NCBI RefSeq assembly: GCF_003062295.1
Contig: NZ_PYCN01000015.1
Span: 106,608 to 170,607, forward strand
Length of the DNA: 64,000 nt
Direction: 5' to 3'
From: Bradyrhizobium algeriense
Lineage (GTDB): Bacteria > Pseudomonadota > Alphaproteobacteria > Rhizobiales > Xanthobacteraceae
Shown here: in pieces, positions 16,054-26,981 of the stretch
Layout of the letters: the number at the start of each line of letters is the position of its first letter
How positions within the stretch are numbered: the stretch's first letter is position 1
Translations under genes and position numbers: made by a program
The notes under the pieces: model-generated
What the model was told of the DNA's origin: nothing
Database searches by the model: none
What the model saw: only the letters and a program-made list of their open reading frames with translations

Positions 16054-17037
16054 ATGTCTCTTTCACGTCGCCGCTTCCTTGCCGCCAGCGCAGCCGTGCC
16101 GCTGTTCGCGCCGTCGCTCGCGCTTGCCCAGGCCAAGGAATTTCGCCTCGGCCTCATCACGCCCAATGGCCATTCCTGGAACAAGGCGGCGCTGAAGCTC
16201 GGCGACGACCTCAAGGCGGCCACCAACGGCCGCCTGACCATGACGGTGTTTCACTCCGGCCAGCTCGGCAACGAGCCGGCGATGATGCAGCAATTGCAGT
16301 CCGGCGCGCTCGACATGGGCTTCATTCAGGCGGCCGAGCTCGGCTCGCGCGTGCCGCACATCGCGGCGATCAACGCACCCTACATCGTGCGCTCGACGCC
16401 GTCGGTCGCGAAATTCGTCCGCCATCCGGCGGCGATCAAGCTGTTCGAGGTGCTGCCGCAGGAAACCGGAACGATTGGATTGGGCTGGGGCATCACCGGC
16501 ATGCGCGCCATCTTCTCGGCGAAGGATTTGACCGGTCTCGCCGACATCAAGGGGATGAAGCTGCGCATCAACCCGACGCCGGTCTATCGCGATTTCTATT
16601 CCTCGCTCGGCGCCGCGCCGACGCCGATCCCGACGCCCCAGGTGTTCGACGCCATGGCGAACGGCCAGGTCGACGGCCTCGAGGCGGATCTGGAGTTCTC
16701 CTGGAACCAGCGCTTCGACAAGGTTGCGAAAGTCATCCTGCAGATGAATGCCGTCTTCATGCCGATGGCGGCGGTCGTCTCCGGCCGTGTCTGGCAGTCG
16801 TTGCCGGCGGCCGATAGGGAGCTGATCACCAAGACCGTCAAATCCACGCTCGACGCGCAGATCGACGAACTGGCCGGCAATGAGCCCAAGCTGATCGAGA
16901 ATTTCAAGAACGCGCCGATCCCGATCCGTCAGGTCCCGGCCGGCGATACCGAGGCCGTCATCGCCGAATTCGACAAGATCTGGCTGCCCAAGGCGCCCGT
17001 CCTTGCCGAGCTGCGAAAGATCGGCGCGACGCTCTGA
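16054..17037 (+). CDS. TRAP transporter substrate-binding protein, DctP family (copy 2)
   Basis: 327 residues from the ATG at 16054, with AAGGAG upstream. A twin-arginine leader (MSLSRRRFLAASAAVPLFAP) precedes EFRLGLITPNGHSWNKAA. Contains KGMKLRINPTPVYRDF (ligand-binding Arg) and TPQVFDAMANGQVDGLE, standard DctP landmarks. It shares the fold but little sequence with copy 1, so the two probably bind different or differently substituted ligands. It sits 26 bases after dctM, in the operon. Confidence 0.93.
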   Translation: MSLSRRRFLAASAAVPLFAPSLALAQAKEFRLGLITPNGHSWNKAALKLGDDLKAATNGRLTMTVFHSGQLGNEPAMMQQLQSGALDMGFIQAAELGSRVPHIAAINAPYIVRSTPSVAKFVRHPAAIKLFEVLPQETGTIGLGWGITGMRAIFSAKDLTGLADIKGMKLRINPTPVYRDFYSSLGAAPTPIPTPQVFDAMANGQVDGLEADLEFSWNQRFDKVAKVILQMNAVFMPMAAVVSGRVWQSLPAADRELITKTVKSTLDAQIDELAGNEPKLIENFKNAPIPIRQVPAGDTEAVIAEFDKIWLPKAPVLAELRKIGATL

Positions 17038-17111
17038 TCCCACCCATCGCTTCCAAGCCAAAGCCCGGCGGATGTGACAATCCGCCGGAAAATTCCAATC
17101 GGAGCCAAACA

Positions 17112-18038
17112 ATGAGCCCACGCATTTCCTGGGAAGGCGTCTTCCCGGCCGTTACCACGCAATTCAATGACGACCTGTCGCTCAATATCGATGCAACCGC
17201 AAAGGTCATGGACGGCCTGATCCGCGACGGCGTTTCCGGATTGATCGTCTGCGGGTCCGTCGGCGAGAACACCTCGCTGGAGCGCAAGGAAAAGATCGCC
17301 ATCATGGAGACGGGCAAGTCTGTCGCTGCCGGCCGTGTCCCCGTACTGTGCGGCATTGCCGAGTTCACGACCGCCTTTGCCGTCGAGACCGCCAAGGAAG
17401 CGGCGCGGGTCGGCATCGACGGTGTGATGGTGATGCCGGCGCTGGTCTATTCGTCCAAGCCGCACGAGACCGCCGCGCATTTCCGTTCGGTTGCCAGCGC
17501 GACCGATCTGCCGGTCATGCTCTACAACAATCCGCCGATCTACAAGAACGACGTCACGCCGGATATTCTCGCCACCCTCGCCGACGTCGAGACGGTGGTG
17601 TGCTTCAAGGACTCCTCCGGCGACACGCGGCGCTTCATCGACACCCGCAACATGGTCGGTGATCGTTTTGTGCTGTTCGCCGGCCTCGACGACGTCATTG
17701 TCGAGAGTGTGGCGATGGGCGCCGTCGGCTGGGTTTCGGGCATGTCGAATGCCTTCCCGCGCGAGGGCGAGACCTTGTTCCGTCTCGCCAAAGCGGGGCG
17801 CTATGCCGAGGCGATGCCGCTCTACGAATGGTTCATGCCGTTATTGCACCTCGACGCCCGGCCGGACCTCGTCCAGTGCATCAAGCTTTGCGAGCACATC
17901 ATGGGCCGCGGCACCGCGCTGACCCGTCCGCCGCGCCTTGCGCTGCTGCCGCACGAGAAGGCAGAGGTCGAGGCGATGATGGCGAAAGCGCTGAAGAGCA
18001 GGCCATCGCTCCCGAATGTCGGATTGAAGGCCGCGTAG
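17112..18038 (+). CDS. Dihydrodipicolinate synthase-family aldolase/lyase
   Basis: 308 residues, ATG after GGAGCC. A DapA-type (beta/alpha)8 barrel: GSVGENTSL corresponds to the pyruvate-binding G-x-x-G-E, MLYNNPP holds the catalytic Tyr, and VVCFKDSSGD holds the Schiff-base Lys. Family members cleave or dehydrate 2-oxo acids; besides lysine synthesis they include sugar-acid aldolases and hydroxyproline-pathway deaminases. Being last in a TRAP operon with no lysine genes, it is probably catabolic and acts on the imported acid. The exact substrate is unknown. Confidence 0.88.
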   Translation: MSPRISWEGVFPAVTTQFNDDLSLNIDATAKVMDGLIRDGVSGLIVCGSVGENTSLERKEKIAIMETGKSVAAGRVPVLCGIAEFTTAFAVETAKEAARVGIDGVMVMPALVYSSKPHETAAHFRSVASATDLPVMLYNNPPIYKNDVTPDILATLADVETVVCFKDSSGDTRRFIDTRNMVGDRFVLFAGLDDVIVESVAMGAVGWVSGMSNAFPREGETLFRLAKAGRYAEAMPLYEWFMPLLHLDARPDLVQCIKLCEHIMGRGTALTRPPRLALLPHEKAEVEAMMAKALKSRPSLPNVGLKAA

Positions 18039-18043
18039 GCGAC

Positions 18044-18952
18044 CTACTTCGCGGCGCGCATCTTCGCGTTCAACGCTGTTGCCACGCGGCTGACCGGCGG
18101 ACGGCCGATCAGCCCGCTCACGACATTGGTCGCCGCGACTAGCTTCGGCATATCGACGCCGGTCGCAATGCCCATGCCTTCGAGCATGTAGACCACGTCC
18201 TCGGTTGCGACATTGCCCGTCGCCCCGGGGGCATAGGGGCAACCGCCGAGGCCGCCGGCGGCGGAATCGATTACGCGGCAGCCCTCCTCCATCCCGGCAT
18301 AGAGATTGGCCAGCGCCTGGCCGTACGTGTCATGGAAATGCATCGCCAGATTGGCCATCGGCACATGGCCGGCCACCGCGCGCAACAGTTGCCGCGCCTT
18401 CAACGGTGTGCCGACGCCGATAGTGTCACCGAGCGAGATTTCGTAACAGCCGAGGTCCCACAGCACTTTTGCGACATCGACTACCGCCTGCGGCTTGATC
18501 TCGCCCTCATAGGGGCAGCCGAGCACGGTGGAGATGTAGCCGCGCACCCGCACCCCGTCCGCCTTGGCGCGGGCGAGCACCGGCTTGAACCGGTCGATCG
18601 ATTCCGCGATCGAGCAATTGATATTGGCACGCGAAAAGCTTTCCGACGCCGCGGCGAACACCGCAATCAGTTTGGCGCCGGCGGCCTGCGACGCCTCGTA
18701 ACCTTTCTCGTTGGGCACCAGCACCGGCAGCTCGCAATTCGCGTGATGGCTGACGCCGCGCAGCACCTCGGCCGATCCGACCATCTGCGGGATTGCCTTG
18801 GGAGAGACGAAGGCGCCGACCTCGACAGTGTGGAGACCCGCACCGATCAACGCCTCGATGAAGGCGATCCGGTCGGCAACGCTGATCGGGGTCTTTTCGT
18901 TCTGCAGCCCGTCGCGCGGGCCGACTTCGACGATATGGACGCGACCGCTCAT
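18044..18952 (-). CDS. Hydroxymethylglutaryl-CoA lyase
   Basis: 302 residues; splits HMG-CoA to acetyl-CoA and acetoacetate, the last step of leucine breakdown. The TIM barrel has the diagnostic EVGPRDGLQNE near the start, ISLGDTIGVGTP, the metal-binding HFHDTYGQAL, and GCPYAPGATGN with the catalytic Cys loop. Its ATG (18952) overlaps the stop of the carboxylase alpha gene (ATGA), so it is translated as part of the ivd-mccB-mccA-lyase operon. Confidence 0.94.
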   Translation of the reverse strand: MSGRVHIVEVGPRDGLQNEKTPISVADRIAFIEALIGAGLHTVEVGAFVSPKAIPQMVGSAEVLRGVSHHANCELPVLVPNEKGYEASQAAGAKLIAVFAAASESFSRANINCSIAESIDRFKPVLARAKADGVRVRGYISTVLGCPYEGEIKPQAVVDVAKVLWDLGCYEISLGDTIGVGTPLKARQLLRAVAGHVPMANLAMHFHDTYGQALANLYAGMEEGCRVIDSAAGGLGGCPYAPGATGNVATEDVVYMLEGMGIATGVDMPKLVAATNVVSGLIGRPPVSRVATALNAKMRAAK

Positions 18953-20960
18953 GACGCCGCCGCAGGCTCAACTTCGGCAAGTTCGACGCCTTCGCTGACG
19001 ATATCGCCGACCTTGCACTTGATCTTCTTCAGCACGCCCGCAAAGGGCGCACGCAGGGTTTGCTCCATCTTCATGACTTCAAGCGTCAGGATCGCCGCGC
19101 CCTTCTCCAGCGTCGCGCCCTCCTCGGCCAGCAGCGCCACCACGGTGCCCGGCAAGGGCGCCACGATCTTGTCCTCGCCGACCTGCTCCTCGGTCTCGCC
19201 GCCGAACGGATCGACCCAATGCAGGTCGAAGCGGCCGTGGCGGGTGCGCAAGTAAAGCTCATGAGCCTCGATCACGGCGACGACGCGCGATTTCATGCCG
19301 TCGAGAACAAGGTCGAAGCCGCCGCCATCGGCCGGCGACGTCGTAAAAACGAAATCGTGCTTGCCTATGGTCAGCGTCGACGGTCCGTTGCCATAGTGCA
19401 GCGTCACTTTGTGCTCGGCGGCCTGCCCCTGACGGAACGAGAATACCCGCTTCCGCTGGCCAACTGGCATCCAGCCAAACGTCTGCCATGGCGAATGGGC
19501 TTCCTTGCGCGCCGCCTTCTGCTCGTCGTTGACGATCGCAGCCACCGCAGCACAAAGCTCTAGATCGCCAGCTACGCCCGTGGCTTCCGTCAACTTCTTC
19601 AACTCTCGCTCGATGAAGCCGGTGTCGATGGTGTTGGCGCGCACGTTCGGGTGCGTGATCAACGCCGACAGGAACGGAATATTGGTGACGATGCCGCGGA
19701 CGTCAGTCTCTTCCAGGCCGCGGTTGAGCCGCTCGATCGCAGCTTGCCGCGTCGGCGCCCAGGCAATCACCTTGGCCAGCATGGCGTCGTAATACGGCGA
19801 CACCGCATCGCCATTGCGATAGCCGGCGTCGATCCGCAGGCCGTCGACGGCGTCCGGCGTGCGCCAGGTCTTGATCCGGCCCACTGAAGGCATGAAATTC
19901 TTCTGCGGATTTTCGGCGTAGACCCGCGCCTCGATGGCGTGGCCGTTCAGCTTGATCTCGTCCTGCGCCAGCGGCAGTTTTTCGCCGAACGCCACCCGCA
20001 ATTGCCACTCCACCAGATCCACACCGGTAATCAGTTCGGTCACGGGATGCTCGACCTGCAGGCGGGTATTCATCTCGATGAAGAACACCTCCTTGCCGTC
20101 AGAGACGAATTCGATGGTGCCGGCGCCGACATAGTTCACCGCACCGGCTGCTTTGCGCGCGGCGGCGCAGACCGCTTCGCGCTGCGTGGCGTCCAGCGTC
20201 GGCGACGGTGCTTCCTCGATCACCTTCTGGTGCCGCCGCTGCAGCGTGCACTCGCGCTCCCAGAGCGAGAGCAGATTGCCATGGCTGTCGCCGATGATCT
20301 GCACCTCGATATGCCGGGGGTTTTGCACGAATTTTTCGATCAGCATGCGGTCGTCGCCGAACGCCGCCTTGGCCTCGCGCTTGGCGCTGACGATTGCCGC
20401 CGCAAGTTCTCCGGCCGAATTCACCACGCGCATGCCGCGTCCGCCGCCGCCGGCGGAGGCCTTCACCAGCACAGGGAAGCCGATCTTGTCGGCGGATTTT
20501 GCCAGCGTCGCCTCGTCCTGGGCCTCGCCGTGATAGCCGGGCACCAGCGGCACGCCGGCCTTTTCCATCAAAGCCTTCGAGCCCGACTTCGAGCCCATCG
20601 CGGTCATCATCTCGGCGGTAGGGCCGACGAATACCAGGCCGGCGTTCAGGCACGCCTGCGCGAACTCGGCGTTTTCAGACAGGAAGCCGTAGCCGGGATG
20701 GATGGCCTCGGCGCCTGTCTGGCGCGCAGCTTCGATTACGCGTTCGATATTGAGATAACTGTCGCGTGCCCGCGCGGGTCCCAGCAATACGGCCTCATCG
20801 GCCATGGCAACATGCATGGCGTCGCGATCGGCCTCGGAATAGACGGCGACGGTGCGCAGGCCCATGGCGCGCGCGGAGCGGATGACGCGGCAGGCGATCT
20901 CGCCCCGGTTGGCGATCAGAAGCGTGCGAAAACGCCGGTAGAGTTTTGCGCGATCCATCA

Positions 20961-20961
<1 letters not shown>
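18949..20961 (-). CDS. Methylcrotonyl-CoA carboxylase, biotin-containing alpha subunit
   Basis: 670 residues from the ATG at 20961 (MMDRAKLYRRFRTLLIANRG). The biotin carboxylase domain spans residues 1-450: IANRGEIACRVIRSAR, the glycine-rich ATP loop KASAGGGGRGMR, and FIEMNTRLQVEHPVTE. A linker/BT region follows, and the C-terminal biotinyl domain carries LEVMKMEQTL with the biotinylated Lys in the MKM motif. The start overlaps the beta subunit stop (TGATG). The neighbours ivd and HMG-CoA lyase favour 3-methylcrotonyl-CoA over propionyl- or acetyl-CoA as substrate. Confidence 0.93.
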
Positions 20962-22565
<1,604 letters not shown>

Positions 22566-22674
22566 GGTCGGCGTTTCTTTGGATGCTGGAGGGCCGTTGA
22601 GTTAGCTTCAGAACGGTCGGGACAGGGCACTAAAAGATATCGCAGCCTGTACCATCTTGGCCCTGATGTGAAGT

Positions 22675-23847
22675 TCAAGCGGTCTTTTCAAACAGTTCCC
22701 GCCCGATCAGCATGCGGCGGATTTCGCTGGTGCCGGCGCCGATCTCGTAGAGTTTGGCGTCGCGCAACAGCCGCCCGGTCGGGTAGTCGTTGATGTAGCC
22801 GTTGCCGCCGAGCAGCTGGATGGCATCGAGCGCGCATTGGGTGGCTTTTTCCGCCGCGTACAGAATCGCGCCGGCCGCGTCCTCGCGCGTGGTCTCGCCA
22901 CGGTCGCAGGCCTTTGCCACCGCATACACATAGGCCCGCGAGGCGTTCATGGTGGTGTACATGTCGGCGATCTTGCCCTGCACCAGCTGGAAGGTGCCGA
23001 TCGGCTCGCCGAACTGCTTGCGCTCGTGCACGTAGGGCAGCACCACGTCCATGCAGGCCTGCATGATGCCGATCGGCCCCGCCGCCAGCACCGCGCGCTC
23101 ATAGTCGAGACCGCTCATCAGCACGTTGACGCCGCGGCCGACCTCGCTCAGCACGTTCTCCTCCGGCACCTCGCAATCCTCGAACACGAGCTCGCAGGTG
23201 TCGGAGCCGCGCATGCCGAGCTTGTCGAGCTTTTGCGCGGTGGAAAATCCCTTCATGCCCTTTTCGATGATGAAGGCGGTCATGCCGCGCGGGCCGGCCT
23301 CGGGATTGGTCTTGGCGTAGACCACCAGCGTATCGGCCTCCGGTCCGTTCGTGATCCACATCTTGTTGCCGTTGAGCACAAAGCGGTCGCCCTTTTTGTC
23401 GGCGCGGGTCTTCATCGACACCACGTCAGAGCCGGCGCCGGGCTCCGACATCGCCAGCGAGCCGACGTGTTCGCCCGAGATCAGTTTTGGCAGGTATTTG
23501 CGCTTCTGTGTTTCATTGCCGTTGCGGCGGATCTGGTTGACGCAGAGATTGGAATGCGCCCCATACGACAGGCCGACCGAGGCTGAGGCCCGCGACATTT
23601 CCTCTACCGCAATGCAGTGCTCGAGATAGCCTAAGCCGGTGCCGCCATACTCCTCCTCGACCGTGATGCCATGCAGGCCGAGCGATCCTATTTTGGGCCA
23701 GAGGTCGCGCGGAAACTGGTTGCTGCGGTCGATTTCGGCGGCGCGCGGCGCGATTTCGTTCTGCGAAAACGCATGCACCGTCTCGCGGATCGCATCCGCG
23801 GTCTCGCCGAGATCGAAGTTGAGAAGCAGCCTGTTTGAGGCCATCAT
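22675..23847 (-). CDS. Isovaleryl-CoA dehydrogenase
   Basis: 390 residues; oxidises isovaleryl-CoA to 3-methylcrotonyl-CoA using FAD. Acyl-CoA dehydrogenase landmarks: YGGTGLGYLEHC, LAMSEPGAGSDVVSMKTRA, KMWITNGPEADTLVVYAKT, QLLGGNGYINDYPTGRLLRD, and YEIGAGTSEIRRMLIGREL. The catalytic Glu of isovaleryl enzymes lies in the middle of the C domain (GLDYERAVLAAGP). GGGGGA precedes the two start Mets. First gene of the leucine-degradation operon; promoter region faces the TetR gene. Confidence 0.94.
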   Translation of the reverse strand: MMASNRLLLNFDLGETADAIRETVHAFSQNEIAPRAAEIDRSNQFPRDLWPKIGSLGLHGITVEEEYGGTGLGYLEHCIAVEEMSRASASVGLSYGAHSNLCVNQIRRNGNETQKRKYLPKLISGEHVGSLAMSEPGAGSDVVSMKTRADKKGDRFVLNGNKMWITNGPEADTLVVYAKTNPEAGPRGMTAFIIEKGMKGFSTAQKLDKLGMRGSDTCELVFEDCEVPEENVLSEVGRGVNVLMSGLDYERAVLAAGPIGIMQACMDVVLPYVHERKQFGEPIGTFQLVQGKIADMYTTMNASRAYVYAVAKACDRGETTREDAAGAILYAAEKATQCALDAIQLLGGNGYINDYPTGRLLRDAKLYEIGAGTSEIRRMLIGRELFEKTA

Positions 23848-23872
23848 TTCCCCCGGTGTATTCTTTGGAATT

Positions 23873-23888
23873 AAACGATCATACGTTT
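23873..23888. promoter_or_regulatory. Candidate TetR operator
   Basis: Inverted repeat AAACG-ATCATA-CGTTT at 23873-23888 lies 25 bases upstream of the ivd start and 134 bases before the TetR start, in an AT-rich intergenic region. Position and symmetry suit a repressor site for the leucine operon and its own gene. Confidence 0.5.
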
Positions 23889-24022
23889 TTTTAACTTACC
23901 TGCAAGCGGAACCTGTCATGGCTCAAATGATAGCTACAGGCAATTGAAACTACTGTCATTTCGTGACAGAATTATACAATCGACCGCTCGTTTCCACGGG
24001 CAGCGAATGCCCAGAGGCCCCC

Positions 24023-24691
24023 ATGGCGCGGACGATCGGTTCTCACGGCCCGAAGACGATGGAGGCGATCCGCAAGGCCGGGCTGCGCCTGATCTTCGAG
24101 CATGGCTACGCGGCCATGAGCCTGCGTCAGCTTGCGGCCGAGGTCGGGATCCAGTCGGGCTCGCTCTACAACCACATCTCGACCAAGCAGGAATTGTTGT
24201 TCGAGCTGGTGCGGGACCACATCAACGAATTGCTTCGCCAGCTCGATCGCGCCCTGCAGGGCAAGCAGCGGCCGGTCGACAAGCTCCGCGCCTTCACAGC
24301 CTTCCACGTCACCTATCACATGACCAGGAAGCGCGAGGTCTTCATCGCCAATTCCGAGTTGCGGAGCCTGGAGCCGAAGAACTACGAAGAGATCGTGGCG
24401 CTGCGCGGCGCCTACGAACAGCGGCTGGCGGAAATCCTCAGCCAGGGCGTCGCCAAAGGCGAATTCGAGGTCGTGGACATCCAGGTGGCGACATTCGCGA
24501 TCCTGGCCCTGTTGACCGGCCTCACCACCTGGTACCGGCCCGGTGGGCGGCTCACCAAGGAAGCCATCGTTGCCGCCCACGAAAAGCTGGTGCTGTCGAG
24601 CGTCGCACCCGGCGCAACACCCAACCGGGCTCAAACCAAACGTTCCCCCTCCCCGAGCACGGCGACGCGTGGCAGGCTGGAACGCCGATGA
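24023..24691 (+). CDS. TetR-family transcriptional regulator
   Basis: 222 residues from the ATG at 24023 (MARTIGSHGPKTMEAIRKAG); an in-frame GTG at 23963 would add 20 residues but has no ribosome-binding site. The helix-turn-helix is AAMSLRQLAAEVGIQSGSLYNHISTKQELLFEL (residues 31-63), followed by the helical TetR ligand domain. The C-terminal 25 residues are Pro/Ser/Arg-rich and probably disordered. Divergent from the leucine-degradation operon, so a role in isovaleryl-CoA-responsive control is likely by context. Confidence 0.88.
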   Translation: MARTIGSHGPKTMEAIRKAGLRLIFEHGYAAMSLRQLAAEVGIQSGSLYNHISTKQELLFELVRDHINELLRQLDRALQGKQRPVDKLRAFTAFHVTYHMTRKREVFIANSELRSLEPKNYEEIVALRGAYEQRLAEILSQGVAKGEFEVVDIQVATFAILALLTGLTTWYRPGGRLTKEAIVAAHEKLVLSSVAPGATPNRAQTKRSPSPSTATRGRLERR

Positions 24692-24709
24692 GGTGCCCGT
24701 GAGGAGCCC

Positions 24710-25207
24710 ATGACGGAACGCCACGTCCTCGACGACATCGACCTGAAGATCCTGTCCGAGCTGCAAAGGGATGGACGTATCCGCAACAACGAACTGGCGG
24801 AGCGGGTCGGCATTTCGGAGCCGCCGTGCCGGCGGCGGGTCCGCACCTTGCGCGAACGCGGCTATGTCAGCGCCATCAGGGCCACGCTCGACGAAACGCT
24901 GCTGGGCTACGAAGTCATTTCCTTTGTCCTGATCCAGCTGCAGAGCCAGGCCCAAGCCCCGCTGCAGGCATTCGAAAAATCGATCGCCGCGGTGCCGCTC
25001 GTGCTGCAGAGCTGGCGAATTTCGGGCGACGCCGACTATCTGCTGAAATGCGTGGCGCGAAACGTCGAGGGCATGCACCAGCAGCTTCTGCAGTTTTCGA
25101 CGATGCCTGAAGTGCGCCACATCAGGACTTTCCCGGTGCTTGGCGTCGCAAAGGACGCGCCGCTGCCGATACCGGACTATCCGGCGGCATCGGGCCCGGC
25201 GCAGTAG
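24710..25207 (+). CDS. Lrp/AsnC-family transcriptional regulator
   Basis: 165 residues, ATG after GAGGAGCCC, 18 bases after the TetR gene. The N-terminal helix-turn-helix is LDDIDLKILSELQRDGRIRN ... ISEPPCRRRVRTLRERG. The C-terminal RAM domain (GYEVISFVLIQLQ ... SGDADYLLKCVARN) binds amino acids and forms octamers. Next to leucine-catabolic genes it may respond to leucine or branched-chain amino acids; this is inference from position. Confidence 0.9.
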   Translation: MTERHVLDDIDLKILSELQRDGRIRNNELAERVGISEPPCRRRVRTLRERGYVSAIRATLDETLLGYEVISFVLIQLQSQAQAPLQAFEKSIAAVPLVLQSWRISGDADYLLKCVARNVEGMHQQLLQFSTMPEVRHIRTFPVLGVAKDAPLPIPDYPAASGPAQ

Positions 25208-25257
25208 CCCTCGTCCGGGCTCCCGGCGTCGAGCGGCTGGAAAGCACGCCGGCTAGG

Positions 25258-25563
25258 CTAATGGGTCCAGGGTTCGACGCGCTTGAAGGCGAAATTGTCG
25301 GCGTAGGCGGCCGGCCGGCGCACCGAATCCTTGGGCTCGATCACCTGGTAGGCGATGCCCTTGCGCTCGCAATAGGCGATCGCGTCTTCCTTGGTGTCGA
25401 ACTGCAGCGTGAGCTGCTGCTTCATGTCGCCAGACGAGGTCCAGCCCATCAGCGGCTCGACCGCCCGGGGCTGCTCGGGCTCGTAATCGAGCTGCCATTC
25501 CCGGGCCGTGGCCCTGCCCGATTGCATCGCGTTTTTGGCGGGCTTAAAAATGCGTGCGGTCAT
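25258..25563 (-). CDS. ETC complex I subunit, NDUFS4/NDUFA4-like
   Basis: 101 residues from the ATG at 25563 (MTARIFKPAKNAMQSGRATA); the open frame continues upstream without a start signal. The family signature is complete: WQLDYEPEQ, MGWTSSGDMKQQLTLQFDTK, EDAIAYCERKGIAYQVIEP and the C-terminal NFAFKRVEPWTH. This accessory subunit sits on the peripheral arm of alphaproteobacterial and mitochondrial NADH dehydrogenase. Single gene, away from the nuo operon, as is usual in Rhizobiales. Confidence 0.92.
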   Translation of the reverse strand: MTARIFKPAKNAMQSGRATAREWQLDYEPEQPRAVEPLMGWTSSGDMKQQLTLQFDTKEDAIAYCERKGIAYQVIEPKDSVRRPAAYADNFAFKRVEPWTH

Positions 25564-25793
25564 GGATGGTCGGGTCCTTGCGTATGCGACACGGTAGCGG
25601 TTGGTGGAAAGGGCCGGGATAGTATAGAGACACCTTTCAGGAAATTTGATCGGTGATTCCGTAAAACCCGGATGTACCATTTCTGTACCGGTATAGTCAT
25701 TATGCCGTACTGTGACAATCTAGGGCTATCCGGCGGCCGGGACCTGATTCTGCGGCGCCATCCTCCCGAAAGCATTACTGCGAAACGGCAGCC

Positions 25794-26939
25794 ATGAAAA
25801 TCAACGCCACCCTGCCAGAAAAAGGACGCGACCTCCGGCTCGACCTGTTTCGCGGGGTCGCGAACTGGGCGATCTATCTGGATCATATTCCTGACAACGT
25901 CGTGAACTGGATCACCACCCGCAACTACGGATTCAGCGACGCCGCCGACCTGTTCGTTTTCATCTCCGGCTATACCGCTTCCTTCGTCTATGCCCGGATG
26001 ATGCTGGAACGCGGCTTCATCGTCGGCGCGACGCGGCTGACCAAGCGCGTCTGGCAGCTCTATGTCGCCCACATCATCCTATTCGTGATCTATATCGCCT
26101 CGATCAGCTATCTGGCGCTGCGCTTCGGCGATTCCCAACTGGTCAACGACTTCAACGTCGCGGGCCTGATCGACAATGCGACCGAAACCCTGCGGCAGGG
26201 ATTGTTCCTGAAGTTCAAGCCCGTCAATCTCGACGTGCTGCCGCTCTACATCGTGCTGATGGGCCTGTTCCCGCCGGTGCTGTGGATCATGCTGCGCCAG
26301 CCCAACTGGACTATGCTGGCCGCCATCGTGCTTTGGCTGGTGTCGCGGCAGACGGGATGGAATCTGTCGGCCTACCCGACCGGCACCTGGTACTTCAACC
26401 CGTTCGCCTGGCAGGTGCTGTTCATATTCGGCGCATGGTGCGCGCTCGGTGGTGCACGGCAGTCTGCGTCGGTGATCATGCACCCGGCCACGCTCTGGTT
26501 CTGCATCGCCTACATGATCCTCGCGCTGGTCATGACCATGGCCGGCAAGTTTCCGGCTTTCGGCGACCTGTTCCCGCACTGGCTGTATTCGACGTTCAAT
26601 CCGAACGACAAGACCAATCTGGCGCCCTATCGCTTCCTGCACTTCGTCGTCATCGTCATCCTGGTCATCCGCTTCGTGCCGAAGGACTGGCCGGGCCTGG
26701 AGTGGAGGATTTTCGATCCCTTGGTCGTCTGCGGCCAGCAATCGCTTGCGGTGTTCTGCGTCGGCGTGTTCCTGTCCTTCGTCGGACATTTCATGCTGTC
26801 GTTGAGTTCAGGCTCGCTGCTCGTGCAGATCCTCGTCAGCGTGACCGGCATCGCGATCATGACCATCGTCGCCTACTACATTTCCTGGTCGAAGCGGCAG
26901 GACAAGCCGCTCAAGCCGCCGGCGCCGAAAGCCGCCTGA
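25794..26939 (+). CDS. OpgC-type membrane acyltransferase
   Basis: 381 residues, about ten membrane segments. OpgC proteins succinylate osmoregulated periplasmic glucans. Recognisable: RDLRLDLFRGVANWAIYLDH at the start (D-x-F-R-G and conserved His), the SDAADLFVFISGYTASFVYA segment, and the GQQSLAVFCVGVFLSFVGHF near the end. Preceded by ACGGCAGCC, a weak ribosome-binding site. It is convergent with the carbamoyltransferase gene. Confidence 0.9.
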   Translation: MKINATLPEKGRDLRLDLFRGVANWAIYLDHIPDNVVNWITTRNYGFSDAADLFVFISGYTASFVYARMMLERGFIVGATRLTKRVWQLYVAHIILFVIYIASISYLALRFGDSQLVNDFNVAGLIDNATETLRQGLFLKFKPVNLDVLPLYIVLMGLFPPVLWIMLRQPNWTMLAAIVLWLVSRQTGWNLSAYPTGTWYFNPFAWQVLFIFGAWCALGGARQSASVIMHPATLWFCIAYMILALVMTMAGKFPAFGDLFPHWLYSTFNPNDKTNLAPYRFLHFVVIVILVIRFVPKDWPGLEWRIFDPLVVCGQQSLAVFCVGVFLSFVGHFMLSLSSGSLLVQILVSVTGIAIMTIVAYYISWSKRQDKPLKPPAPKAA

Positions 26940-26960
26940 GCGCTCTTGGCGGGATCGCGG

Positions 26961-26981
26961 CAGCCGGCCTCAGGCCGGCTG
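26961..26981. terminator. Bidirectional hairpin between convergent genes
   Basis: CAGCCGGCC (26961-26969) and GGCCGGCTG (26973-26981) are perfect inverted copies around TCA, which is the stop codon of the carbamoyltransferase on the minus strand. It lies 22 bases past the opgC stop. No T-run on either side. Confidence 0.5.
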
